From the NCBI GenBank assembly GCA_019671005.1, contig CM033723.1, positions 16,197,254 through 16,261,253 on the forward strand: 64,000 nt of DNA, read 5' to 3'. Shown one piece after another: positions 21,251-32,913 of this stretch. Position numbers and translations under genes: made by a program. Numbering within the stretch: the first letter of the stretch is position 1; every line of letters starts with the position of its first letter. The DNA comes from Hibiscus mutabilis (taxonomy: Eukaryota; Streptophyta; Magnoliopsida; Malvales; Malvaceae). The notes beneath the pieces are model-generated. The model was not told where the DNA came from, did no database searches, and saw nothing but the letters and a program-made list of their open reading frames with translations.

Positions 21251-22230
21251 TGAATCCTGGATCGAAGGAGTTGAGGGTGCAGGATGTTCGCACCGTATGT
21301 GAGTTCCCGGGTGTTTTTCTGGAGGAATTACCAGGGTTGCCACCTGACCGTGAGGTAGAGTTTGGCATCGAGGTCTTTGCGGTTATGGTACCAGTATCCA
21401 TTACTCCGTACCGCATGGCTCTGAAGGAGTTGAAAACGCAGTTGCAAGAGTTGCTTGATCGTGGGTTCATTTGACCTAGTATTTCACCGTGGGGAGCGCC
21501 GGTGTTGTTTGTTAAGAAGTAAGATGGTACGTTGTTGATGTGTATAGATTCTCGGCAGCTGAATAAGTTGGCAATAAAGAACAAGTATCCCTTACCCCAG
21601 ATTGATGATCTGTTTGATGAGTTTAGGGAGCTTCGGTGTATTCCAAGATAGATTTGAGGTCAGAGTACTACCAATTAAAGGTGAAAGAGGTGGATGTGCC
21701 CAAAACAGCCTTTCGTACGAGGTACGGGCATTACAAGTTTCTTGTGATGTCGATTGGGTTGACCAATGCTCCAGCTGCTTTTATGGATATGATGAACCGT
21801 GTGTTTCATGAGTTTTTGGATCAGTTTGTGGTTGTGTTCATCGATGATATCCTTGTGTACTCCAGTACCGGGGAGGATCATGATAGACATTTGAGAATTG
21901 TGCTCTAGACGCTGCTGGCAAATCAACTTTATGCTAAGTTAAGCAAATGTGAGTTCTGGCTCAAGGAAGTTGTGTTTCTCGGACATGTGGTGTCGGCCGA
22001 AGGGATTCGTGTTGATCCGCATAAGGTTGAGGTTGTGATGAGTTGGAAGGAGCCTAAGTCTGTGATGGAGGTTAGGAGTTTCCTTGGTTTGGCAGGATAC
22101 TATCGGAGGTTTGTGGAAGGGTTCTCTAGTTTGGCGCCTCCGTTAACAAAGTTGTTGCAGAAGAATGTTCGGTTTGAGTGGAAGGATAATAGACAGCGAG
22201 CTTTTGAGAGGTTGAAGGAAGCTTTGACGC
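21251..22230 (+). pseudogene. Reverse transcriptase of element V
   Basis: The domain reads EFPGVFLEELPGLPPDREVE, then QLQELLDRGFI, a TGA at 21472 replacing arginine, SISPWGAPVLFVKK, a TAA at about 21523, and RQLNKLAIKNKYPLPQIDDL. A one-base shift near 21630 leads into YSKIDLRSEYYQLKVKEVD and FRTRYGHYKFLVM. The catalytic box is FIDDILVYS at 21837 onward, with both aspartates kept. A TAG at 21906 replaces glutamine, and the connection LGHVVSAEGIRVDPHKVE to GYYRRFVEGFSSLAPPLTKL is intact. At least three stops and one shift make it non-functional. Confidence 0.88.
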
Positions 22231-22620
22231 GAGCTCCAGTTTTGGTTCAACCAGAATCGGGAAAGGAGTTTGGTGTTTATAGTGATGCGTCGTATGTAGG
22301 GCTTGGTTGTGTGCTAATGCAGGAGGGTAAGGTAGTGAAGTATGCATCTAGGCCGTTGAAGGTGCATGAACGTAACTACCCTACTCACGATCTTGAGTTG
22401 GCCGCGGTTGTGTTTGCCTTGAAGATTTAGGGGCATTATCTTTATGGTGAGAAATGTGTGGTTTATACGGATCATAAGAGTTTGAAATATCTGATGTCGC
22501 AGAAGGAGCTAAATCTTAGGCAACATAAATGGTTGGAGTTGCTTAAGGATTATGATCTGACCATTGAGTATCATCCAGGGAAAGCCAATGTTGTAGTGGA
22601 TGCTTTGAGTAGGAAGGCGG
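22231..22620 (+). pseudogene. RNase H of element V
   Basis: The frame shows PVLVQPESGKEFGVYSDASY with the first catalytic aspartate, GLGCVLMQEGKVVKYASRPL, and YPTHDLELAAVVFALKI with the second acidic residue. A TAG at 22428 stands where relatives have tryptophan. VVYTDHKSLKYLMSQKELNL then carries the next aspartate, and YHPGKANVVVDALSR the last. Apart from the single stop the domain is complete, in contrast with W, where it is deleted, and B, where it is damaged. Confidence 0.87.
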
Positions 22621-23870
22621 CTGTGGAGTTGAGAGCCATGTTTACTAGGTTGAGTGTGACGAATGATGGAGGTTTGTTGGCTGAGTTACAAGTGAAGCCT
22701 TCCTTGTCGCAGATGATTAAGGAGAAGCAACCGTATGATGGGAGTTTGGTATCTCACGTGGAAGATATCAGGGATGGAAATCCTATGAATTTTCATTTCA
22801 ACGATGGTGGGGTGTTGTGTTTCAAAGGTCAAATAGTGCTGCCTGAGGACGAAGAGTTAAGTCGTACTATTTTGACTGAGGCACGCGCTAGTCCCTTTTG
22901 CTATGCATCCCGGTAGTACTAAGATGTATCGAGGGTTGAAGGAGGAGTACTATTAGGATGGACTGAAGAGGGATGTGGCTGATTTTGTTGCGCTGTGTAT
23001 GGTTTGTCAGCGGGTAAAGGCTGAGCATCAGTTCTCTTCTGGGTTGTTGCAACCGTTGAGGATACTGGAATGGAAATGGGAAAGAATCACCATGGATTTT
23101 GTGTCTGGGCTGCCTTTGACGCCGACCAAAAAGGATTCCATTTGGGTGATTGTGGATCGCTTTACGAAGTGTGCACATTTCATGCCTGTGCATACTACGT
23201 ATACCTTGGACAGGTTGGTTGAGTTGTACATCTCTGAGATAGTGCGTTTGCACGGAGTGCCCAAATTTATAGTTTCGGATAGGGATCCGCAGTTCACCAC
23301 AAGGTTTTGGGTGAGTTTACATCGTGCTTTGGGAACCCGATTGAGTTTCAGTACCTCGTACCATCCTTAGTCGAATGGCCAGTCAGAGTGCGTGATTCAG
23401 GTTCTCGAGGATATGCTAAGGTGTTGTGTTATTGAGTATCAGGGAACGTGGGAGAAATAGTTGTCGTTAGTGGAGTTTGCTTACAATAACAGTTATCATG
23501 CTAGCATACAGGTAGCCCCTTATGAGGCGTTGTATGGTAGGAAATGTCGTATGCCCGTGTGCTGGGCTGAAGCGGGGGAAAAGTTTGTGTCTATGCCCAA
23601 TGTTTTGAAAGGCACGACCGTAAAGGTAAATTTGATATATGAGCGCTTAAAAGTGGCTACGGATTTCCAGAAATCTTATGTAGATTTGAAGTGTAGGGAT
23701 ATAGAGTACGCTGTGGGTGATAAAGTGTTTTTGAAAGTACCGCCCTGGAAAAAGGTGTTGTATTTCGGGTGAAAAGGGAAGCTTAGCCTGAGGTTCTTTG
23801 GACTATACGAGGTTGTTGAACGTGTGGGTCCTGTTGCGTATCGTTTGAGGTTGCCTTCGGAGATTGGAAA
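22621..23870 (+). pseudogene. Integrase of element V
   Basis: The N-terminal linker ELRAMFTRLSVTNDGGLLAE leads to a zinc-binding domain whose histidine part is frame-shifted near 22900. Its cysteines are intact as CMVCQRVKAEH (22996 onward). The catalytic core has ITMDFVSGLPLTPTKKDSIW with the first aspartate, and GVPKFIVSDRDPQFTTRFW with the second. NGQSE supplies the glutamate after a TAG at 23368 that replaces glutamine. The region FAYNNSYHASIQVAPYEALY and a C-terminal domain (DIEYAVGDKVFLKVPPWKK, then GPVAYRLRLPSEIGKIHDVF) follow, with stops at 22954, 23458 and 23770. The enzyme would integrate cDNA; this copy is dead. Confidence 0.88.
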
Positions 23871-24150
23871 GATTCATGATGTGTTTTACGTTTCAGTTTT
23901 GCAGAGGTATAGGTCGGATCCATCGCATGTGATGCTGGTAGAAGAGATTAAGTTGAGACCAGATCTATCTTATGATGAAAAAACACTGGAGATTCTTGAT
24001 ACCAACGATAAAGTGCTCCGTGGCAAAACAGTCGAGTTTGTTAAGGTGTTGTGGAAGCACCGCGGTGTAGAGGAGGCCACGTGGGAACGTAAGTCGGATA
24101 TGCTGAACCAGTTTCCGCACCTGTTTTCTCTAGGTAAATTTCGAGGATGA
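23871..24150 (+). pseudogene. Integrase C-terminus and chromodomain-like tail of element V
   Basis: The 108-codon open frame 23824-24150 covers the end of the integrase (FYVSVLQRYRSDPSHVML) and then a chromodomain-like module: LEILDTNDKVLRGKTVEFVK, VLWKHRGVEEATWERKSDML and FPHLFSLGKFRG. The aromatic cage is only partly present, as in the group II chromodomains of Tekay-type elements. Such tails are thought to steer integration toward heterochromatin. This fits the neighbourhood, where V has inserted into another chromovirus. The frame is intact to the stop, 20 bp before the polypurine tract. Confidence 0.85.
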
Positions 24151-24158
24151 AATTTCTT

Positions 24159-24172
24159 AAGTGGGGGAGAGT
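24159..24172 (+). other. Polypurine tract of element V
   Basis: The sequence aagtgggggagagt immediately precedes the 3' LTR start tgtaatgcc at 24173. It would prime plus-strand DNA synthesis. Confidence 0.85.
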
Positions 24173-26534
24173 TGTAATGCCCCGGTTTTAGGGCTTAGCA
24201 GTTTAGTGGGTTAATAGACGGTTCGATGGACCGGAGTAAAGATTCGAGTCAGTTTCGGGATCGTATATTTAATAATGGTGGAATCAATTTTGTAAAATAG
24301 GTTTTGGAAGATGGACATTTTGGTTGGTGACCAAAATGAAAGTTTTGAAAATTGTAATTTTCTAGTGACTAAAATGAAAAGGGTCAAATACTAGAATCTT
24401 TAAGGAGCTATTTTACCATTTGGGTTCTGATGAGTTCTCCCATGATTTAACTGATTTTAACATGTGATTTTAATTAATATTAAAAGTGGATTTTGTTAAA
24501 AAGTTAGTTATCTTTTCTAAAACAAAAATCACGTCATTTTTTCTCAACTTTTTCTCTCCATTCTCTCCTCAGCCAAACACTCAGTTTTTCATCAAATTTC
24601 CAGAGGTGTGGTGGATTCTAACTTGATTTTATTGTTTCAAATTGTTTTATGAAGATTGTTTATACAAAATCTTACAATAATCTTGTGTTTTCTTAGCTTT
24701 TCACAAATCAATTGAGGGAGAAACTTCACAATAGGGGTAATGTCCGAGATCTCCTCTATTGTATGGTTCTTTATTGAAATTCCCAAGCATTTGATCCTTG
24801 TTTTTGTGATTCTAATCTGATTTTGATGATTTTTCAATGTTTAATTGAGTTATTTGGGGAAAATAAGTTAATTCGCGAATTGGATCTGATTTCTAGTAAG
24901 TAAGGTTGCTTTGATTCATATTTTGGATGTTTAATAATGTTGATAAGTGATTTTTATCAATGGAATCTCGAAACTTAAGAATCTCTATTTGTTTAGGTTG
25001 TTAGTTTTAAGGTTTTGTGGTGTTTTTGTGGTTGTAAGGTTGCTGGAGGTAGTAGCTTGCTTTGAATATGTTTTTGGATGTGTTTTAATGTTGGAAATGA
25101 GGTTAGGTTGATAGTTGTTGGCTGGATTGTGAATCGAAGTTTTTTGGTTATGATTTCGGTTGTTGTAGAGGGTTAATTGTGGAGGTTTTGTGAGAATCCG
25201 TGAAGGATTGTGGTTGATGTGTTTAGAATGTAGTATGATGCATTAATCCTCTGTTGTTTTGTGGTAAAAACAGGGGAGGTTGATTCGGAAGTGATTGGAG
25301 AAGCGTTAGAGGCTTCGGATACTTGATTTCGCGTTGGTGAATCGAGGTTTCGCTTATCAGTGAGTGAAAACGTGGTTTGAAGCGTTTTGATGTTTTGAGA
25401 ACAGAATTTTGGGAGTTAAGGTAGAGCTTGAAACGCTTACCTAGACTCGGAAGTAAATATAAAGTGGATTTCTCTCTCGGACGTGCTAGTTTGAAATGGT
25501 TTTATGCACTTGTTTTAATTTACATGTTACCTATTGTTTAAGCATGTTTTAAAGTATTTGATATACTATTTTTAAGCATGAAATGCTAAATGATGCACAT
25601 GGTAAGTGATCCTTGTAAGTATGTGGTTTATACTTGTGTTTTAAAGCATGTGACGTTACTTTGGAAAAATGGTTTGGTGAATGCTTGTTAAAACACTGAG
25701 GTAAATGGAAAATGGTTAATTATATTGGCAAGTGATGTGGTTTTAAAATTGTTATCGGATATAGTTGGTCGGCCATAGGATTGAGTGCACTATAAAATAA
25801 GTCGCCTTACGGGAGTAGTACAACTAGGCTTTTTTTGGCCTGAGGGATCGGTACACGTAAGGGAGTACCGGTACGCCTAGGTGATTTTTGGCTTGGCATA
25901 CCGATACGGGTAATGGTGTATCGGTACACGTTCTAGCCTCTGGAATTTCACTTTTTCAATCCAAACCCATGTACCGATACCCATGTAAGCTTACCGGTAC
26001 GCATGTTAAGAAGATTCAAAAGTTAGGTAAGTTTGTTATGGAGTATCGATACCTGCCGTGGTGTATCGGTATGGGCATTTTATGGTTATCGGTAGGGTGA
26101 CACCTGTATCGATACCTGAGGCCGTTTTCTGTAATGTTGCCTTGGCAGTTTTGCTTTCTTTGCATTCTAGTCCCGAAATCTTGTCCATGCGATTGTATGA
26201 GCTTGAATGATCAATTTGAGATGAAATCTGAGATGAATGATCAGAACCTGACTAATTAAAGATTGGTATATCAAAAGTGGCTTAAATCCTGTAAATTTCC
26301 TATATTTGCAATTTGGTCCCTAAATTGCAAATGTGAACAATTGGATGCTAAAATGATGCCCGATTGAGGTAGGGTTATACCTGGGTGATGCATGTACACG
26401 TAGGACTAATAATTGGCATCTAGAAAAGAAAAAAAATGGACCGGGTTTGGTTGTATCTCTTCGGTTTGCTACGACAAACCTAATGTAGCCTTCTTGGTTC
26501 GGTTGGGCGTCTAGGCCGGGTCAAGGGGGCTACA
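24173..26534 (+). repeat. 3' LTR of element V (2.36 kb, internally deleted)
   Basis: It begins tgtaatgccccggttttagg and ends gggtcaagggggctaca. At about 25806 it jumps directly to the palindrome region, losing the roughly 1.05 kb that corresponds to 17467-18530 of the 5' LTR. The palindrome array is kept at 25846-26116. Confidence 0.88.
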
Positions 26535-26539
26535 TTATT

Positions 26540-29536
26540 AATCCTAAGTGATCATGCTTGCAGCAGATGAATTACAAAGGAAACAGACCACAGAATGACA
26601 ACCAATCACAAACAATACGTTTAGGGACCAACACGTAAAACTATTAAGATTAATGACCATTTATGAAATTAAGGTTACTATTCCTCAATTAGTCAGTTTA
26701 CACACCTGTATTTCAATTCTCAACTCAATCTCACCATTCAAACTCAAGTAATTGCACTCACAACATTCAGGGACTAAAACGAAAGAATCAGAAACATTCA
26801 AACATCCCATTAACCGAATTAACTGTAGCCCGTATCGGTACGCGTACAGGTGTATCGGTACGCCTATATCATTTTACAAAACTCAAATTCCAGTAGCTCA
26901 AAATCGTATCGGTACAGCTCCCCGTGTATCGATACGCTAAGCCTGAAAGGCCTTACTCGTACCGAAACACTTGCCCGCGTATCAAAACACTAAGCCTAAA
27001 AAGGCTTGCCCATATCAAAAGACCTCATCGCGTATCGAAACACTATGCTTGAAATGGCCTAGCCGTACCGGTACGAGGGGACGCGTTCCGATACGCCTGG
27101 ACCTGAAATGTCCTCTTTTACTACTTTAACTTACTTTAATAGGTTCCAAACCACTTAAACACGTCTCAAGCATTCATACAACACTTTCAAAGGTTGATCC
27201 TTACCATATTGATACAGATCTGCACTCAAGTCATGGCAATCATGCTTCCTAAAACCAACGTCCAAATATACCAAAAACACATTTGATCCATTCTTAGCAT
27301 GCACAACATTTCAACAAGTCCATAATATCAAAATCAACATGTTAAGGTTTTCATAGCATGGCAATCAAGCAAAGCTAACTAGATGCATTCGTAGGCAATC
27401 ACCTAGCATCAACCATCAAACTTCCAAAACACATCATTAACCATGCTAAAAAACAGAGGAAAACAGAATTACATATCTAAAAAAGATGGCGAACACATTG
27501 CCCTATAAACCTGAAACATAAATCGAGTTCATACTCAAATTAGTCTTGACTCTTGGACCACTTTAAGCCTTGTCTTTGCTGTCCCCAAACTTCAATGCTC
27601 TTCATCATTAGGAAAAAGAGAGCGTAAGCACACATGTTTAGTGAGGATACTCTTAAAAATGATGCAATTACCATTCTTTGAAAACCAAACACTTGTTCCA
27701 AACCATGCTTACAACCAAAGCATTTCATTGATTCCAAATCAAAACATACATATCAACATTATGCAAAATATTTGTAAATCACATGCTTAAATCCCAAAGC
27801 ATTAAATAATATTACCATGCTTAAATTCCAAAGCATTATAAAACATGTTCAACACATGAATTTCCATATATTGGCAATTATAGTGACCCCGGATAGCCGA
27901 CCACTATCCTTGATTAGCCGAACGCTAACCAATGGTTAACCGACCGTTAAACTGTTTTACAATGCATTAACAAAATCCCCACACATGCACCATATTGCCA
28001 AAGCAATACCACATTCCCGATCAGAATGGGAGCCCACTCTCACTAGCATTTCATATACCTTTAAACCATTGCATATGTACTCAAAATCATGCATTTACAG
28101 TAACACAAACCATGTTTACGACCAAACATGAATTATACACGCTCATATCCAAACCGATATTAAGAACCAAAAGAGGGAAACTTACTTCCGAGCTTAGGAA
28201 AGCATTTCAAACTTAACCTAAACTCTCACAACCACTTTCAAACCTTTGAAAGACTTTTAAAACCGTTCCACTCACCGATTACACCTCGCCTTGCTTGCCA
28301 GCGCAAATCGAGCTCCCGGCAAGCCACAATATACCTCAAACTACTTCGCCTTGAGTATCCCCTGTTTTGGCCACACAAAACCAGAGGAAGCATGCATCAA
28401 AATGCATTCGAACCACTGCCTTAAAGCAATTACCCACAACTCACAAGTTGCCCACTCAAAAACCATCCAAAACTTATCGAAATCAACCTTAAACATCTTA
28501 CAAGCGTATCCCAGCCACAATACAATGATTCGATACATCAAACTTCATCAATTAACATCTAAAAACCTTTTTACAACATCCTTTTTACCTCCAGCAATGA
28601 TTAAACACCAAAAACATCACAAAACCCTTAACTAACAACCTTTAATATTAGAGATTCAACTAGTTTCGGGATTACAATGTAAAATCCAAGTTTTTAACAT
28701 TATTAAACATCAAAATCATGGTCTAACCTGGTCGAAAACCCAACAAAATAGATCCAATCCGGAAATCTACTAATCTCATCAATCAAAACACAATAAAACC
28801 ATTTTTTCTCAATTAAACTATCAAATCTCATTAGAAAACAATTTTAAAGGATCAACAACTTGGGAATTTCAGTAAAGAACCTTTCATTAGAGGAGAAGAA
28901 CGAACCTTACCGCTAATGGATGAATATCCTCTCAATTGGATGATTTGTTCTTGAAAAACAAAAGAATTAATATGATTTTTGGAAAACAAACTAAAGAAAT
29001 TGTTTAGGAATAAAAAAAGATCAAATCAAGAATTTACCTGAGATTCTTAGATGAAAAAGAAAGTGTTTGGCTAAGAGAATTTTGAGAGAAAATTTGATAG
29101 AAAGAAAGTTACGTCAAAAGTTGTTTTAATCCAAATAACCAATTTCCCTTTATTAAAACCTTTTATCCTTTAATTAAAACTCAAAAAAATAATTCCAATT
29201 AAGAGGAAATTCTAATAAAAACATTTAGGTAAAATAGATTCTTAACGATTCTAAGTTTTGATCCTTTACAAAACAGTCACTAAAAATAGTTTTCGAAGTT
29301 TGCATTTTGGTCACTAGTTCAAAATGTCCGATTTTCAAAACTCATTTTCCAAAATTGATTTTACCACAATCATTAATATATTAAATAAAGATTTTAGAGT
29401 ATTTTTTTCCATATTTTTATCACTTCTAAAAATATTTAATCATTTAATCCCGAAACTGTCTCGAACCTCTAATACCAGTCTACCGAACCCTCGAACCGAA
29501 CCCTAAAACTGCTAGACCCAAAACCGGGGCGTTACA
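26540..29536 (-). repeat. 3' LTR of element W, main part
   Basis: This is the continuation of 15729-15863 after removal of V and the TTATT duplication. It ends at 29536 with ggggcgttaca, next to a minus-strand polypurine tract (about 29537-29552; read on the minus strand as aagaggggaaagt). Palindromes of the GTAYYRRTAC type persist at 26832-27094. The small frames inside (27540-27737, 27995-28216, 28291-28635) show no domains. Confidence 0.87.
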
Positions 29537-29579
29537 ACTTTCCCCTCTTAAGAAATTTCGTCCTCAAAATTTATCTTGA

Positions 29580-30377
29580 GGAAAAAGATGTGGAAATTGC
29601 TCCAACATATCCGCATTGCTTTCCCAAGTGGCTTCCTCGACACCTCGATATCGCCACAAGACTTTAACCAGTTCTATCGTTTTGCCACGAAGAAACTTGC
29701 TGCTGGAATCAAGGATTTCCACCACTCTTCCTCCAAGGACAAATCCGGTCTCAACTCAATATACTCCACCGGTATAACATACGAAGGATTCGACCGATAC
29801 CTCCGTAACAAAGATACATGGAACACATCATGTATTTTCTCTAGCTCAGGAGGCAACCTCAACCGATAAGCCACATGACCAACACGTTCCACAATCTCAT
29901 ATGGTCCAATAAACCTTAGACTAAGCTTACCCTTACGCCCGAACCGCATCACCTTCTTCTACGGTGACACTTTCAAGAACACACGATCACTAACCGCATA
30001 TTCAATCTCCCTACGCTTCAAATCCACATAAGATTTATGCCGATCCGCAACCGCTTTCAAGCAATCATAGGCAAGCTTTAATTTCTCGTTCGTATCTTTC
30101 AACACATGCAGCAAGGAAACATGATTTCCCCTACCCCAGCCCAACACAACGGTGTACGATACCTCCGGCCATACAACGCCTCATACGGAGCCATCTGAAT
30201 ACTCGCTTGATACCTATTGTTATAAGCAAACTCAACCAAAGATAAATGTTTCTCCCAATATCCTTGAAATTCAATAATACAACACCTCAGCACATCCTCC
30301 AAAACCTGGATGACCCGTTCAGACTGTCCATCCATTTGAGGGTGATACGCGGTACTAAAACTCAACCTCGAACCCAA
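29580..30377 (-). pseudogene. Integrase C-terminal half and chromodomain-like tail of element W
   Basis: In minus-strand order: LSFSTAYHPQMDGQSERVIQ with the catalytic glutamate (about 30300-30360), VEFAYNNRYQASIQMAPYEA, a frame change near 30115, DLKRREIEYAVSDRVFLKV, another break near 29955, then FGRKGKLSLRFIGPYEIVER and the linker RYRSNPSYVIPVEYIELRPD. After a further shift near 29680 the chromodomain end (VLWRYRGVEEATWE) is readable down to about 29580. It is the same protein as in V. At least three frame changes break it. Confidence 0.83.
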
Positions 30378-31176
30378 AGCCTAGTGTAAAAATCTCCAAA
30401 ACCTTGTCGTAAACCTCAAATCTCTATCAGAAACAATAGACTTTGGTACCTCGTGCAAATGCACAATCTCGGTAATATACAAATTTGCCAACTTATCTAA
30501 ATGTACGTCGTATCTACTAGTAGAAAATGTGCACACTTCGTAAATCGATCAACAATCACCCAAATGGAATCCTTTTTAGCTGGTGCCAACGACAACCCCG
30601 ACACAAAATCCATAGTGATTCTCTCTCATTTCCACCCTAAAATTCTCAACGGTTGCAACAACCTGAATGGAAATTGATGTTCAGCTTTAACCCGCTGACA
30701 CACCATACCCTTGGAAACAAACTCTTGCACATCTTTTTTCAAACCAACCCAATAGTACACTTCCTTCCAATCACGATACGTCTTGGTACTACCGGGATGC
30801 ATAGCAAAAGGGCTAGAGTGTGCCCCACCAGAATAGTATGCCTAAGCTCAGAAACTTTCGGCACCACTATTCGGCCCTTGAAGCACAAAACACCATCATT
30901 ATCAAAATGAAACTCTGATGGCTTGCCATCCGATATGTCCTTAATATGAGGAACCAAAGAATCATCATACGGTTGCTTAACTTTAATCATCTGTGACAAC
31001 GTAGGATTAACTTGCAACTCCGCTAACAAACCACCTTCCCGTGTCACCCTCAACCTCACAAACATCGCCCTAAGCTCAACTGCAACCTTACGACTCAACG
31101 CATCCGCAACCACATTGGCTTTTCCAAGATAATACTCGACCGTTAGGTCGTAATCCTTAAGCAATTCTAACCATCT
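30378..31176 (-). pseudogene. Integrase N-terminal half of W, with the RNase H domain deleted before it
   Basis: The frame 31164-30739 begins LKDYDLTVEYYLGKANVVAD, ALSRKVAVELRAMFVRLRVT, then VLCFKGRIVVPKVSELRHTI, and shifts out in the zinc-binding region. The core between about 30730 and 30380 can be followed only in pieces (CVSGLK; KRIPFG for the usual KKDSxWV). Upstream, the sequence jumps at about 31177 directly from the RT connection (GYYRSF) to the last RNase H residues, so roughly 130 codons of RNase H are missing. This deletion alone makes the copy incapable of replication. Confidence 0.78.
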
Positions 31177-32000
31177 ACGAAACTTCGATAATAACCATCC
31201 ACCCTAAGAAAATTGCGAACCTCAGACACAAACTTAGGTTGCTTCAAACTGAGGATAGCCTCAACTTTTTGTGGATCAACTCGAATACCGTCTACGAAAA
31301 CCATATGAACAAGAAACATCACCTCCTTGAGCCAAAACTCGCACTTACTCAACTTGGTATACAGCTAATTATCCTTCAAAGCTTGCAACACAATCTGCAA
31401 ATGCTGATCATGTTGTTCCTCGATATGAGAGTACATAAGTATATCATCGATAAAAACCACCACGAACTGATCAAGGTATTCATGAAACACCATATTCATC
31501 ATATCCATAAATGCAGCCAGGGCATTTGTCAAACCAAACGGCATCACCAAAAACTCGTAATGCCCGTACCTCGTATGACACGCGGTCTTATGCACATCCA
31601 CATCCTTAACCTTCAACTGATAGTACTCCAATCTTAAATAAATCTTCGAAAACATCGTTGCCCCGCGAAACTGGTAGAACAAGTCATCAATCCGCGACAA
31701 CGAGTACTTGTTTTTCACCGTTAACTTATTCAATTGGCGATAATCAATGCACATACGCATTGATCCATCCTTCTTCTTCACAAAAAGAACAGGAGCACCC
31801 CAAGGTGAAACACTCTGTCGAATAAACCCATGATCTAACAACTCTTACAGCTGCATTTTCAACTCCATCAGTGCCATCCGATAAGGAGCAATAGACACCA
31901 GAGTCGAACCCTCATATGTCTCAATACCAAATTCCACCTCTCCATCAGGCGGTAAACCCGATAACTCTTCAAGAAACACCTCCGAAAAATTGCACACAAT
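31177..32000 (-). pseudogene. Reverse transcriptase of element W
   Basis: From the N-terminal side: LLDHGFIRQSVSPWGAPVLF, VKKKDGSMRMCIDYRQLNKL, a diverged palm start MFSKIYLRLEYYQLKVKDVD, then HTRYGHYEFLVMPFGLTNAL and the catalytic FIDDILMYS at about 31440-31455 with both aspartates kept. In the palm motif tyrosine replaces the usual aspartate (KIYLR for KIDLR), a likely inactivating change at a metal-binding position. A TAA at about 31376 replaces glutamine before LYTKLSKCEFWL. The connection ends at the RNase H deletion. Confidence 0.85.
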
Positions 32001-32009
32001 CTGAATGTC

Positions 32010-32431
32010 CTACACTCGAACACTCTTGGCTTCTGGATTCATAACAATAGCCAAATAAGCTTGGCAACCATCAAACAGCATCTTCTCCGCTCGAGTAGCC
32101 GATATAACATTGGACAAGAATTTCACATTCTCACCAATCACCACAACTTCATAATCATCAGCTAACCTCAAGGAAATCCTTTTGGATTCACAATCCACCA
32201 CCGCCTTGTGCTCACTTAACCAATCCATACCCAAAATAACGTCAAAACCATGAATGGCAATTCTATCAGATCCGCGGCAAACTCATGACCTTGCACTGCC
32301 AAAGGACAACGCCAATACAACCTTTTAGCTGTAACCGTCTCCTCAAATGAACTAGTTACTAACACTCCATCGGCCTCTGAGAAATTATCCTTAAGTGTGG
32401 ACATATGTATGCATGACTCATTATATGTCAT
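32010..32431 (-). pseudogene. Protease C-terminal part of element W
   Basis: The segments read FEETVTAKRLYWRCPLAVQG, then in another frame MGMDWLSEHKAVVDCESKRI, SLRLADDYEVVVIGENVKFL and GCQAYLAIVMNPEAKSVRV. These match V at 20940-21290. The frame ends in TAG where relatives have glutamine (RV-Q-DI). Between this block and gag (32432-32913) lies about 480 bp only weakly alignable with V, which looks like an insertion or a strongly diverged stretch. Confidence 0.78.
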
Positions 32432-32913
32432 CCTAGATGTCTATGCATATGGATGCAAAACCTCTAATGTCATGCCATGGGATGTATGCATGTATTGACA
32501 TTTTTAAACATATACATATAAGTGTTTTTGCACTGTGCATGATCAACATTTACACCTACTTATAATATTCTCGGTACCAATACTTCCTTCAACACGGTAA
32601 AAACACTCTAGCAACCCCCAACTGTTGATCGAAACTCCTTTTCGGTATCACAGTACACGAGAGCACCACCACTCCAGCTAGTACCCAAAACTAGGTATTT
32701 AAAAAATACCCAACACGCCAACATCTCGAATGTCACCAGTACATTCAACACTTTCACAACAGACATATCAGACAATAATCCAAAACCCAACTAATGCCAA
32801 CCATGCTAGAGCCTCAAGGAAGACTCTCAGTCGAACAAACTTCACCTTACTCGACAGCTGTTACGCCAACATCCAAGATCACAATAGGAACATTCAACAA
32901 AATATATGTTCAC

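Larger units (their letters stand above)
15864..26534 (+). mobile_element. Element V: complete-length Tekay-type chromovirus nested in the W LTR
   Basis: V has both LTRs (15864-19236, 24173-26534), a Met primer site, gag with two zinc knuckles, protease, RT, RNase H, integrase, chromodomain-like tail and a polypurine tract. A perfect duplication TTATT flanks it (15859-15863, 26535-26539). The order PR-RT-RH-IN-chromodomain defines a Ty3/gypsy chromovirus. At least a dozen stops and some frame shifts inactivate the frames. About 5 differences were counted by eye in one 125-bp LTR stretch (16081-16205 against 24382-24505), fewer per base than for W, as expected for a later insertion. Confidence 0.93.
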
